Shown: in pieces, positions 23,190 through 33,736 of the stretch
Numbering within the stretch: position 1 is the first letter of the stretch
Layout of the letters: every line of letters begins with the position of its first letter
DNA from: Leptidea sinapis
Taxonomy: Eukaryota > Arthropoda > Insecta > Lepidoptera > Pieridae
Direction: 5' to 3'
Length of the DNA stretch: 64,000 nucleotides
NCBI RefSeq assembly: GCF_905404315.1
Contig: NC_066301.1
Location: 6,324,001-6,388,000 of the forward strand
Made by a program: the position numbers and the translations under genes
The notes under the pieces: generated by a model
What the model saw: the letters and a program-made list of their open reading frames with translations, nothing else
What the model was told of the DNA's origin: nothing
Databases searched by the model: none

Positions 23190-23280
23190 AGACAGTAGTT
23201 GAAATTATGGATGAAAATTGATTTTTCTGAGAGAAAAACTATTTAATGAAAAATAATTGTAATAGTTCTGAAGTACTGAG
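23190..23280. repeat. Repeat family D, copy 1
   Basis: About 85 bp match 43586-43665: GTTGAAATTATGGATGAA, TCTGAGAGA.AAAC and AATAGTTCTGAAGT in the same order. Copy 1 has about 15 bp more in the middle. The class is unknown. Confidence 0.55.
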
Positions 23281-24482
23281 ATACTACCTTTGTACCTTTA
23301 TACTGATAAATAAGACAATTCGTGCGAAATTATTCCCTCACCACTCCAAAATTCACAACGTTTTTAACGAAGACAATATGTTTTTGTTATTTGAAAAGCA
23401 CGGAGGGCCATCAAACGTCTTATTATTATTATTATTAATAATGGTGCTGTTACTTTTTCACGTACAAATACTCAAGTTATAATAAACATTGACGTCACAC
23501 CCATACTAAAACAAGTTAAAACCAGATCACGATTAGTGCTACGAATACATATTATGTGGTTAGAGTTAATCCGGGTGAGCCTGTGAGTATCTAGTTCAAC
23601 TGATAATCCGAAACACCCTTCAATATATTGGAGTTAATAAAGGATTCTTTGATAATTTTACTAACGATACTGTAAAGGACTGATAGTGAGATTATAATAT
23701 AAATAAGTGATTTGTAAAGGCCAAGGTTTGAGTAATTATTTACTCATAGCTATTGTGTAAAGAACAATGACGTTCTAAATATCGGCAGTCTGACAGTGGA
23801 ACGGCAAAAGTGTGCTTAAAGATAATGTTAGCACACTTTTCTTCTTAGTCGTGTATCAACTGTGTGTCAATCACCAAACCTTAGAATGCTATAAAAAGTG
23901 CTCCAATAATACGTTAACGACGCAAAAAAGATGGTAAGTTTATATTATTTTTATAAGATTGGTGTGCAAAAAGCGTAAATAATTCAGTTAAACCAATTTT
24001 TTTTCATTAAATATGGTACAATTATTGACATCACTTTCTCTCCCGATTATTAGAAAGAGACAAACGAAAGGACGCGATCAGCACATAGTCAGAAATTAAA
24101 GCTATAGAGTCGCTCTTTTTTTAAAGGCCCAGTGAACAAAGATTAGCAATATTGTATTTTGTGTACAGAAATAAGTCAAAAATAAGTCTAGAATTTACAA
24201 ATATTGTCACAGCATTGTTCGGTTGAAATTGTTACTACGCCATTGCGCTCTATTTCACTCAATTGAACTTCACTGGGACGTGAAGTGATCGTTCAAATGA
24301 CTTTTTATTCGAACAATCACAAAATATATTCTTCGTGTATTTGGTTGTATGCTGCCATCAATTTTGAATTGAAATTTCTGTTGGTGATTTCGTATTGAAT
24401 ATTAGATTGTCAACAGTGTTTCACACCAGACTTACAAATATAATAAAAATGCAGTATTTTATATCATTATATCAGCCTCGTA
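23281..24482. other. No gene seen
   Basis: AT-rich DNA with a short TTA/ATT run near 23423. No RNA gene or coding motif was recognised. Confidence 0.5.
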
Positions 24483-24760
24483 AAAATATGTTTTTTAACC
24501 AACTTTAAAAAAAGGAGGAGGTTCTCAATTGGTCGCTATGTTTTTTTTATATTTGCTACCTCAGAACTTACGACTGGGTGCTCCGATTTTGATTTTTTTT
24601 TATTTGAAAGCAGCTGCTTCTCGTGCAATCACAATGGCATCCATGAGAAAACCATAAAAGTCTTCAATTTGCTCTTGAATATTGCGCCAACCGATATCGA
24701 TGATTCTTTTTTTATTGGAAAGGATATGCTTCATAGGTAGTTTGGTGAGAGTTTATATAT
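24483..24760 (-). repeat. Repeat family C relative with a short open frame
   Basis: Reversed copy of the family C terminal block (AAAAAAAGGAGGAGGTTCTC on the plus strand). Upstream in the element's own orientation, 24622-24760 is open on the minus strand and reads LPMKHILSNKKRIIDIGWRN, IQEQIEDFYGFLMDAIVIAR, EAAAFK. This may be a small remnant of the parent element's protein. I do not recognise the family. Confidence 0.4.
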
Positions 24761-25431
24761 CTAAAAATAATAAAATACGCAATTATTTGTATACTTTTTA
24801 GTGCATATTATTATATATTTGCTTTGGAATAGTGTTTTTGGAGTCATTTGTATTCTGAGTTGAAAACAATTAAACACTTTTTTGTGTTTCCTATATAAAA
24901 TCATAATATTAAGATTAAAGAGCAAAACAGTACTAAGCGATAGTTGTTTTAGTTGTGTAAGCATCGGATGTAAAAAATTGTCAACAGTACATTGAGCGAT
25001 GTCCTTCTTGATCATGTCAAGTCAAGAATGTGCAAGATTTCTTGAGTAAAATAATTGTATACACGGATTCTTTACATTCTTAGCTGCTTTTCCTTATCTT
25101 CAAGTTTTCGGGTCGATGCATTTGCGTTGCTGTTGGAACATCTTTGTGCCAAATAATTCCATTCGTCGATCTATATACTGCACACCTTCCGTTTGATAGT
25201 AGCGAGAGTGGACCGTCATTTAAAGCTTATATTTCGTTAGAATTTCCAATTCAAGTAAATTTTTGCTCTTCTTATTCACTGATTTGCCGACTAGGGTCTG
25301 CAAGTCTGGTTACAGGTGAACCTCATCATCTTCACTATGAATCACTTCTTCATGGTCAGTAACGTCATTCAGCCACATTTCCATTTTTATCATCCATGAT
25401 ATAGTCGAACATAAAAATATCTAAAAATCTT
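24761..25431. other. No gene recognised
   Basis: The 25144-25362 plus-strand frame has no motif. The opposite strand of 25030-25400 has broken pieces (MWLNDVTDHEEVIHSEDDEV) whose acidic patch vaguely recalls the N-terminus of piggyBac-like transposases, too weak to call. Confidence 0.35.
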
Positions 25432-25501
25432 AGATAGATTATGGGTACCACAACGGTCGTAGCTAGTGTAATTAATGGGAAAATGAGACTTAACATGTTA
25501 T
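25432..25501 (-). repeat. Family A repeat fragment, internally deleted
   Basis: TAGATTATGGGTACCACAAC joins to GGTCGTAGCTAGTGTAATTA, removing the middle ~60 bp of the family; the 3' half is absent. Confidence 0.6.
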
Positions 25502-25764
25502 CACTAATTATACTTTCACTATATGAAAGGAATCACAAATGCTTTGCTGACCTTATCAAATGTGCAATAACGAACATTTTAATTTGAAAACCTAAAGACA
25601 TTGGGAAGTGATGGGTGAGTATTGAATATGGGCCATCGCAGTGAGAGTCAACGGTTCTACCTACTAAGCCCTCGAAGTTTTTATGGGTCATCTGGAAGGC
25701 AAAATAAATAAGGCCTTAAATAATCATCTAATAACATCAATCTAGTAAAAATGGCGTAGCCTGT

Positions 25765-25942
25765 ATTATCGGTACAAAACAACGATATATTTAATACAGT
25801 ATACTTTACTTAAACATACATAAGTACTCATAAACATCCATATTCATCATATAAATGTTTGCACCTATCGGGATTCGAACCCTTTAGCCTCTAGCTCAGT
25901 AGGCAGTGTCACTAACCACTGGACTATATGGGTCATCATATA
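25765..25942 (-). repeat. tRNA-derived SINE (type 2)
   Basis: Minus-strand head has box A TATAGTCCAGTGGTTAG and the box-B-like GGTTCGAATCCCGATAGG, with a body matching the copies at 5757-6038 and 53776-54052. The 3' tail is truncated relative to those. Confidence 0.75.
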
Positions 25943-26315
25943 AATGAGAGCATTGTAAAGAAGTTCTACACGTATATGTGACCAAGCCATTGTCATATCA
26001 TTCTCGTGTTTGGTCCGCTGCTTCCCACACTACTTACACAGCATTATTTATGTCAATGGAATTGTGTTTCAAATACGTTACCGAACGATGTGGTTATTTC
26101 ATTAAATTTTAATTATCATATAAATCAGAGCGATATTTATTATCATTCAAGACGCGTCACGTTAGTCCGATGACGAAGTACAGCCAGCTTGAGATAACGA
26201 CGGTACAGCTGACGAGACACACGCTTCAATAAACATGACATTTTGATGAAACGTGTGTCAAATATCAGTTATTGTAGCGTAAGAGCTGCTGAAAAGATAG
26301 TGAAACTATTACGTA
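25943..26315. other. No gene seen
   Basis: No recognisable feature. Confidence 0.45.
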
Positions 26316-26803
26316 CTAGCTTTTAGCCGCTACTTCGTCCGTGTGGTATAGTTCGTTACTTTGGGCAGCATATTTATTTTATAGGATACTTTACAAATAA
26401 TACTCATACAAACTGCTCTTTCCGCTGCTGGTGGCGCTCTTCTGTTAAACAGATCCACTGTTTCTTGATCTCTTGTCATTGTGGACGGTTTCTTTAATAA
26501 CTTTATCTTCTATTTCATCCCCATGTAGGTCAAAGTTTCAACAAAGCTCGAACAAATGTTTATAAATTACTACCTATTAGTTGCCTAAATACAAAATTAA
26601 AAGGTATTATCGCCGAAAATGACGAACTTACATACAAACTTCCATTACCTATTTCAACCCCTCCCATATATTTTTTGCAATTAAATGTAAAGCTTGTCTC
26701 CTTTTCCAAGCTCTAGTTTATCTTTATACTAATTTTCATCAACATCGGTTCAGAGGTTTAGGCGTGAAGGCGTAACAAACAAACATACATTCACATTTAT
26801 AAT
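26316..26803 (-). mobile_element. Helitron-like non-autonomous element, second copy
   Basis: Same block order as 14,787-15,226 and the same CTAG-T terminal motif on the minus strand (GGCTAAAAGCTAG then T). It carries a TCCACTGTTTCTTGATCTCT insertion-like segment that the other copy lacks. Non-coding. Confidence 0.55.
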
Positions 26804-27017
26804 TTAGTTGGGAAGTTTAATACTACATAGATGTGGGTGTGGTGTTAGATATAAATCATACAATTAATGACCTTATGGGTGATGAAGGAAGTTGATTCCA
26901 CAGGTTGGTTATACGCGACAAAAAGTTATTTAATCCGCACTATGAAGGTAATCCGAGTGGTGGTGAGAGGATATATATATATATATACATCCAAATGATT
27001 AGGATAAAATATATATA

Positions 27018-27163
27018 CACAAATTAAATTCATAAACAAAAATGAGGAACGATGCGGAACTCGAACCCGTGACCTCTCGCGTTCTGTGCGAGCGCTCTTC
27101 CTCTGAGTCAACCGTTCGAGTGACGTATCGTTGATAAATCTTGCATGTCTTTTTCAACTCTAA
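27018..27163 (-). repeat. tRNA-derived SINE (type 1)
   Basis: On the minus strand: GACTCAGAGGAAGAGCGCTC (box A region) and GGTCACGGGTTCGAGTTCCG (box B region), then GCATCGTTCCTCATTTTTGT and an AAATTTAATT-like tail. It belongs to the family of the fragment at 5305-5425. Confidence 0.65.
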
Positions 27164-27314
27164 GGTTGAGGTTTCATCTACAGGATGTACTTTACAGTTG
27201 ATAACCTGCTGAACCCCAACATTTTGCAAATTAGGAAATTAACTTGAGATGTCACTCTTGCAAATCTAAACAATTTGTTATTTTAAAGTGATAACCCTCA
27301 CTTCTGAGATTAAT

Positions 27315-27447
27315 TACATAAATTAAATTTATAAACAAAAATTATGAACGATGCGGAACTCGTTCCGTGCGAGCGCTCTTCCATTGAGCCAACCGTTCGA
27401 GTGACGCATCGTTGATAAATCTTTTATGTCCTGTTCTACTCTCAGGA
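27315..27447 (-). repeat. tRNA-derived SINE (type 1) with box B deleted
   Basis: Matches the neighbour at 27018-27163, but GCACGGAAC joins directly to GAGTTCCGCATCGT, removing 18 bp that include most of box B. This copy could not be transcribed from its own internal promoter. Confidence 0.65.
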
Positions 27448-27733
27448 ATATAAATAATACATTCAAATAGTTAGGATGTATCCAAGCTTGTGGCGTCTCG
27501 TGCAAAGGTGAAATTTTATTAGTTTCATAACAATAATGAAAAGATCGGAACCTAGTTTCTTCGGAAATTCACATATGCTATGTTGTTGTTGGTGGTAAAT
27601 ACTCCTTATTTTTAGTCCTTATTAAAAGCCTGTTAAATTATATCTGAGAGTTTTTTTTTTATTTTAAACTGTAGTATCTGTAACATTAAAAAATTGAGAC
27701 CGTTATTTTACTTGAGCAAATCATATAATCATT

Positions 27734-28040
27734 TACCAGTGGGAGGCTCCTTTGCACAGGATGCCGACTAGATTATGGGTACCACAACGGCGCCTATTTC
27801 TGCCGTGAAGCAGTAATGTGTAAACATTACTGTGTTTCGGTCTGAAGGGCGATGTAGCTAGTGAAATTACTGGGCAAACGCAACTTAATATCTTATGTCT
27901 CAAAGTGACGAGCGCAATTGTAGTGCCGCTCAAAATTTTTGGGCTTTCCAAGAATCCTGAGCGGCACTGCAATGTAATGGGCAGGGCGTATCAATTACCA
28001 TCATCTGAGCGTCCTACTCGCCTCGTCCCGTATTTTCATA
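27734..28040 (-). repeat. Family A repeat, full length
   Basis: One of the best-preserved copies, from TACCAGTGGGAGGCTCCTTT to CTCGTCCCGTATTTTCATAA. The internal stem CTCAAAAT...CCTGAGCGGCACTG is slightly decayed. The 79-codon frame across it is not a gene, as it tracks the repeat. Confidence 0.85.
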
Positions 28041-29142
28041 AAAAAAAATATTATCTGCAATGAAATGATTAGATTATTTTAAATCAATATTGAAAAATCA
28101 ATCAATCTTCATTAAGAAGTTCTTCTATACTATTATATTTTTCTTGATTTAAAATTGTGCAGTACTTATATTGAGTAACATTTTTATTTTCTTTTTAAAA
28201 TAACAAAGATTTCAATCATATTGTTATACAATAATAGGTTAATAACATTCTCTCTTCGAATCAAAAACCTTCCTTGGAGAATCACATCCTCTTAAATATA
28301 TTTTAGTTGCCCAATCTGATATACCGATAGTATTATTTTATAAATGGCATTACTGGAAACTTGCTAACGCAAACAAACACAATGCTATCGTACCTTATTT
28401 GAGGATGAACAATATTTTTGTTTTCACACAGGCTAGAACACATATATATTTCGAATAGATTTTTTATAGAAACGAAAAAATATTGTAAATTGATTAATTT
28501 TATAAGAAGAGCACATACACATAAATTGGTGAACAATGAGTTCTAAATATAATAATAAATGTATTCTAGACGTTTTTTCTCTCGGATCTGTAAAGTAGGT
28601 GACGATCAAAGGTCGCGCGTTCGGTACTGCTCGCTCGTGAGACTTACTGGATAGCCACTCTATAGAGGCCGCCGCACGTACTTACGATTTCGATACTTAC
28701 ACAGGGAGTGCAACAGGCTTGTTATATCACAAATTTTAATTTCGTAGTCTATTCTTGTTTTTTCTAATATACATATCACCTGGGATTTTAAAGTGGACTG
28801 CTTGTCATGATAAATATCTAAATTAGTGAAGTATTCCAGCATTTGTACGTGCAAGCTTCATGGTTTTGTAATATGTGCCTTATTAACTAAATCAGTGCAA
28901 TTTATTATTGTATTTTGAATGATTTTGTATACTGACATATATTGATTTGATTCGAGTTGTATTCTACGATACTGAAGTGATGTAATTTAAAGTTGTTTTA
29001 GTATAACTGTTGTATTCTGCAACTTTTTTAGAATCAACAACAACATCATTTGTTTTCTAGTAGCATCAATTTTACTAGTAAAATTTCTATTTTCAATTTT
29101 TATCGTAAGTATGAATGAACTATTTATACTATACTACTACTA
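28041..29142. other. No gene seen
   Basis: AT-rich. A GC-richer patch at 28590-28690 has no recognisable content. Confidence 0.5.
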
Positions 29143-29570
29143 CTAGTGGACCCAACAGACGTTGTCCTGTACACATGTTTTAAATTTGAAAAATCGGTCC
29201 AGCCGTTAGAAGCAGTTCACTAACATACACATGAGCAGGAGAATTATATTATATGGGCGGAATTGAGAATCTAAACCAATCTCAAATTCACTGAAACAAA
29301 CAAAAAAGTCATCAAAATCAGTCCAGCCGTTTAGGAGGTAGTTTAATTGTGAATCTAAACCATTTTCAAATCCACCTGAAGACACACACCAATCTCAAAT
29401 TCACTGGAACACACAAAAATATTATCAAAATCGGTCCAGCCGTTTAGGAGGTAGTTCAATTGTGAATCTAAACCATTCTCGAATCCACCTGAATACACAC
29501 AGAAAGTTTCATTAGAATCGGTCCAGCCGTCTAGGAGGAGTTCAGTGACATACACACGCACACAAGAATT
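29143..29570 (-). mobile_element. Helitron-like element with internal tandem repeats
   Basis: The minus-strand 3' end is GTTGGGTCCACTAG followed by T, and the 5' end region is TATATATAATTCTTGTGTGC, similar to the element at 40,657. Inside are three tandem units that start GAATCTAAACCA at 29267, 29351 and 29464 and contain TCCAGCCGTTTAGGAGGTAG. The spacings are 84 and 113 bp because one unit has a longer insert. There is no coding sequence. Confidence 0.55.
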
Positions 29571-30487
29571 ATATATATAAAGATTATGTTCTGCAATCTA
29601 ACAAGCAAGTTCAAAATGTATATTCGAATTTTAAAATATCTAAGTAGTTAAGTTTGATAATTGAATAATATTATATGTTTTAATTTCTGTCTGCTTACAA
29701 TAAGGATATTATATTAGTTAGTTAGTTATTTTTTGTTATAAATTACCACGATAACACAATATCCATGGATAACACTTACTTTGTTGTTAGAAAGCTACGC
29801 AAATTTTTGGTTTTCCACTCAAGCTATGCTCTGTTATACTTACAAAGAATATTCTGAATTATTATCTTTTCTGAACAAGACGGATCCATTCTCATTGTAA
29901 CAACATATTTTAATGGATCTTTATAATTAAATAAGAGCAACGTTCGTAATAACTTATTAAAATTTTAATTTAAGATAAGCCAAAATTCTTGTCACAGCGC
30001 CGTCTTGAATTATGCTAATTAACTCAAATTTTAATAGAATTAACCTTATTCCGTTGATCTAGGTTGGACATTGTACATTCTTGAAAATATTTATATAGCA
30101 TTACCATTATATCAAAAGATAATCAATTTAATGGAGTTTACAAAAAGGAATTAGAAAAAGTTGATGGTTTTATCTAATTGTTGTTACTAATATTAGTATT
30201 TAAATAAAAATTATTTAATACATTTCTAAACATGTCCAGTTTTTTTGGTAAACATTTTAGGCAATATTATTACTGCTGACGATCTTAATTCCGTTTAGCT
30301 GAAAAGGCGTGACACATTCTGATTTAAATAAAATTACAATTTTTAAGGGAACAGTTTTATTCATTTACTGTAAGAGTATATTATTTTAATGTTTCTTATT
30401 CTCTTTTCAAAGTGCTATAATATATCTATATCCGAAACCAATGCAGAAATTTGTTTTTACCGATTTAAAAATTTATACTATATATAT
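29571..30487. other. No gene seen
   Basis: AT-rich DNA without recognisable coding or repeat content. Confidence 0.5.
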
Positions 30488-30632
30488 AGTTTCAAATTCA
30501 AATTCAAATATTTTTATTCAAAATAGGATTTAAAATCACTTATTGAACGTCAAAATCTACCACCCATTCAAAAGAGACTGCCTCAGACCTGAGAAGAATG
30601 GGCGCAAGAAACTCAGCAGTAGAATAATATAC
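30488..30632 (-). repeat. Jockey-like LINE 3' UTR fragment
   Basis: Starts with a TTCAAATTCAAATTCAAATA tail array and TTTTTATTCAAAATAGGAT, then ACTTATTGAACG and ACCTGAGAAGAATGGGCGCA. The same order occurs at 57.19 kb next to an ORF2 fragment, so this is the 3' end of a LINE inserted on the minus strand and truncated soon after. Confidence 0.65.
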
Positions 30633-31613
30633 TCAGTAGTAGTATAATACACATTTTACAATAAGGTTTGGTTAAAAAGGTCAGTAATGTATTGATCGGA
30701 CTGCAGACTACAGAAGACCGAAGCTGAAAATAATAAAAAATCAAGTATTTTAACAAAACAAAAGAATTTAGAGAAAAGCTACATCTTGAAGCATTGTGAT
30801 CATGAAGCATGACACCAATACGAGTACTGATGCAGCACAGCTTCCGAGGCTGAAATGGAAATAGAAAAGGTTGATTTGTAACAATAATGTGCTGAAACAC
30901 AAATAGGAAAACTTAAGTACTATTTAACTACCTTTTATATTCAAAGCTTCATCTAGTAAAGTAATAAGGCAATTAGTATCTGTGGCAATGGCAGACCGTT
31001 ATAGAGTTACGGAAGGGTGGGTCAGCGATGATGGGAATATATTAAATATTGAACTTAAAAAATATGTCTATTGTAAGTACGCCCTCTACGAATTAGAATT
31101 ATTTAATCTGGTTCATCTATTAGTAAAATTTATAATTATTAATTATTTGAGAGTTGCATAATCTTATTGAAATTTTTCATTAAGTTCCTTTGACACTTGA
31201 CTTTGATTTGCTTCATTACTCTTCCTATGATATTTTATCGTTTAACTTAAATCGTCATGACGGCGTTATAAGACTAAACTTTGTAAAGATATACTCTGTG
31301 TATGTTTGTCTGTGATATTAATATTGGAGGCTAGCACTAGAATTAAGCGATTTTGCCGCAAATTGTTACATTTTATAAATTTATGTGATGGAGGTGATTT
31401 TTATTTATAATAGACATTTAACGGTATTTTATTTCTAGTCAAATGATACTTATTACTTTAATAGTAAAGAACTTAGTGCGCGAAGCAGTATTCCACTTGC
31501 CTGTTTTTTTAATAATGATAAATGAGCGCTAAATATAATATCATATCGACATCTCTTACAGAAAAACTTGAATCCAATCACTTGGGACTTATATCTCTTG
31601 ATTTCAACTTAAT
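30633..31613. other. No gene seen
   Basis: No recognisable feature. The 30613-30900 minus-strand frame could continue the LINE 3' UTR but has no protein motif. Confidence 0.4.
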
Positions 31614-31903
31614 GACGACGAGACGAACAAGACATACAGCTGATTGTAATTGATACGCCCTGCCCATTACAAAGCAGTGCGGCTCAGGACTCTTGAAAAA
31701 CCCAAAAATTCTGAGCGCACTTGTAGTACAAGTGCGCTCGTCACCTCGAGACTTCAGATGTTGTCTCATTTTCCCAGTAATTTCACTAGCTACGGCACCC
31801 TTCAGATCGAGATATAATGTTTACACATTACTGCCTCACGAAAGAAATAGACACCGTTGTGGTACCTACAATCTAGCCGGCATCCTGTGCAAAGGAACCT
31901 CCT
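31614..31903 (+). repeat. Family A repeat, near full length
   Basis: From GACGAGACGAACAAGACATA to GCAAAGGAACCTCC; the hairpin segment has lost its symmetry and TTGTAGTACAAGTGCGCTCG is a local rearrangement. Confidence 0.75.
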
Positions 31904-32595
31904 GATATTATTGATAATATTATGCATAGTACCCAAGGAAATACAGGTAGGTATAGAGATACATCGATTCCCCATAAAAAATGTGAAAATGTGTGCCATC
32001 ACTTAAGAAATACAACAGGGATCCAAACATCAATAAAACCTTCGACCCTCCATTTATAAGAAGTTTCCTACAATTTGTAAGTCAACGTTAAGTTCAATAA
32101 TTCAAATATGTTAGAGTGTGGCCATCGCATTTATCGTAATGGAATATAATTTATCTAGTTGTTGAAGTTATAGTTCATTAGGTACGTTATGAAGAAATGA
32201 TGAAAGATGAGAGTGAAGTTTAAGATGCGCGCGCATCACTGTAACACAAAAGTAACAGGTTGAAGTTGGTTCCTAAAATTTTCTGACGTTTGCGACATTC
32301 GTTATTTTTTTTTTTGGTTTCTTCATCCAATATTAGGACAGGCAAAGGGTTCAAGCCGATACAGCCGTATTCGTTATTTAATAATTAATTGTCAAAGCCA
32401 TTTTTGCAAGTTTTTTCGCAATATTGTTCTTTCTACAAAAGTATAACTTCTTGCGTGCATACATAAGTAAACACACAATTTTTTTTTAAACACGTGTTTC
32501 ATACCTACTGATAATAATGGAAGTGGCATTTTATTGCAATTAATATTGAATCTGTTTTAAATTGATGACAAGAATAATAGGAGTTAAATTATGAC
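31904..32595. other. No gene seen
   Basis: AT-rich, with a T-run near 32308 and a short GCGCGCGC-like patch at 32227. Confidence 0.5.
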
Positions 32596-32760
32596 ATTTA
32601 TTGTGTTAGGTGTGTGTGTCAATTCAAAGTATTGACATAGAACCTTCATGGTTTGAGATTTTTGAGTGAAACTTTTTTCATATGGTACCTATGTAGTTCT
32701 TCTTTCAAATATTGCACATATTCGATTGTCGATTATCGACTTCTTAGTAATAATAAAATT
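32596..32760 (+). repeat. Mariner-like 5' end fragment
   Basis: Bases 32643-32740 match the non-coding 5' part of the mariner at 16757: GAGATTTTTGAGTGAAACTT, GGTACCTATGTAGTTCT, and GATTATCGACTT. Upstream, TTAGGTGTGTGTGTCAATTC resembles a mariner terminus but differs from the ITR of the other copy. No transposase coding follows. Confidence 0.5.
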
Positions 32761-33449
32761 GGCGGGAAATCATTAGTCAATTGTTTTTTATCTATATATT
32801 TGACGAAATATGGATTTATTGGTTCAATCGTATGAAAAAATGTTTAGGTAATGTTAGGGAGAGTATTTTGAAAAGCAAGAAACATAATATTTTGTTTATA
32901 ACAAGATGTTTTTTAAAGTTACGTAAAACTTTTAGTGTGACTTACGTATAAACAAAATCAGCAATCACATAAAGAAAATTTAATCACAAACTTCAACTGT
33001 GTCCGATTTATTCTAACAGCACGGGTACGACCATCACATGTTTTATACATGTCGCAGGTGATTCGGATAAATGGGATTACAGTTGAAATAGAAAATAATA
33101 GAGTGAGTTTCATTGACATGTGCTGTTTTACTAACTAGTGATTGCATATATTTTATAACACATTTCTAAGCCGCTAAAATGCTTTTACATGTAGACAAAA
33201 GGTATATTATACTTATCCTATCCTATTATTATAACTAAATCAAATAAACAGTCTTCAATTAATTTTTCTCTAAAAGAGGACGTGCAAGAAAGTTTTCATA
33301 AACCTCAATGACATCCTCAGCGTTATGTTAGTACAAGACTGATTATCGTATTATAATATTAAAGAATGATTTATGTATGCTAAGTTATTTGAAATTAATG
33401 TCTTACTTCCTGAATTAAAAAAAATACGAATAACCGGTTTTTTTAAGAC
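32761..33449. other. No gene seen
   Basis: AT-rich DNA without recognisable features. Confidence 0.5.
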
Positions 33450-33736
33450 AGTAAGGCATGTGACGAGCAAGACGTTCAGCTGATGGTAATTGCTACGCCC
33501 TCAGTGCCACTCAGGATTCTTGAAAAAGCCAATAACTCTGAGCGGCACTACAATTGTGCTGGTCACCTTGAGACATAATATGTTAAGTCTCATTTGCCCA
33601 GTAACTTCAATACCTACGGCGCTTTTCAGACCAACACATAGTAATGTTTACCCATTACTGCTTCTCGGCAGAAATAGGCGCCGTTGTGGTACCCATAATC
33701 TAGCCGGCATCCTGTGCAAAGGAGCCTCCCACTGGT
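33450..33736 (+). repeat. Family A repeat with small deletions
   Basis: Head is shortened (starts near GTGACGAGCAAGACGTTCAG) and CCCTGCCCATTACAATGCAG is reduced to CCCTCAG. The stem GTGCCACTCAG...CTGAGCGGCAC is retained with one mismatch. Ends CCTCCCACTGGTA. Confidence 0.8.

Larger units (their letters stand above)
26875..27545 (-). pseudogene. LINE ORF2 fragment interrupted by SINEs
   Basis: The left piece (26875-26965) matches the GGAAGCTCATTCCACAG...GTGGGGAGGA part of the right-edge LINE. The right piece (27475-27545) resumes with TGTGGCGTCTCGTGCAAAGG and TGAAATTT, the next part of that LINE in order. The ~500 bp between holds two tRNA-SINEs. The LINE piece is strongly diverged. Confidence 0.5.

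Noticed and set aside
25030..25400. piggyBac-like transposase N-terminus on the minus strand
   Set aside because: Only an acidic patch and a few aligned residues support it, with stops in all frames and no catalytic domain nearby.
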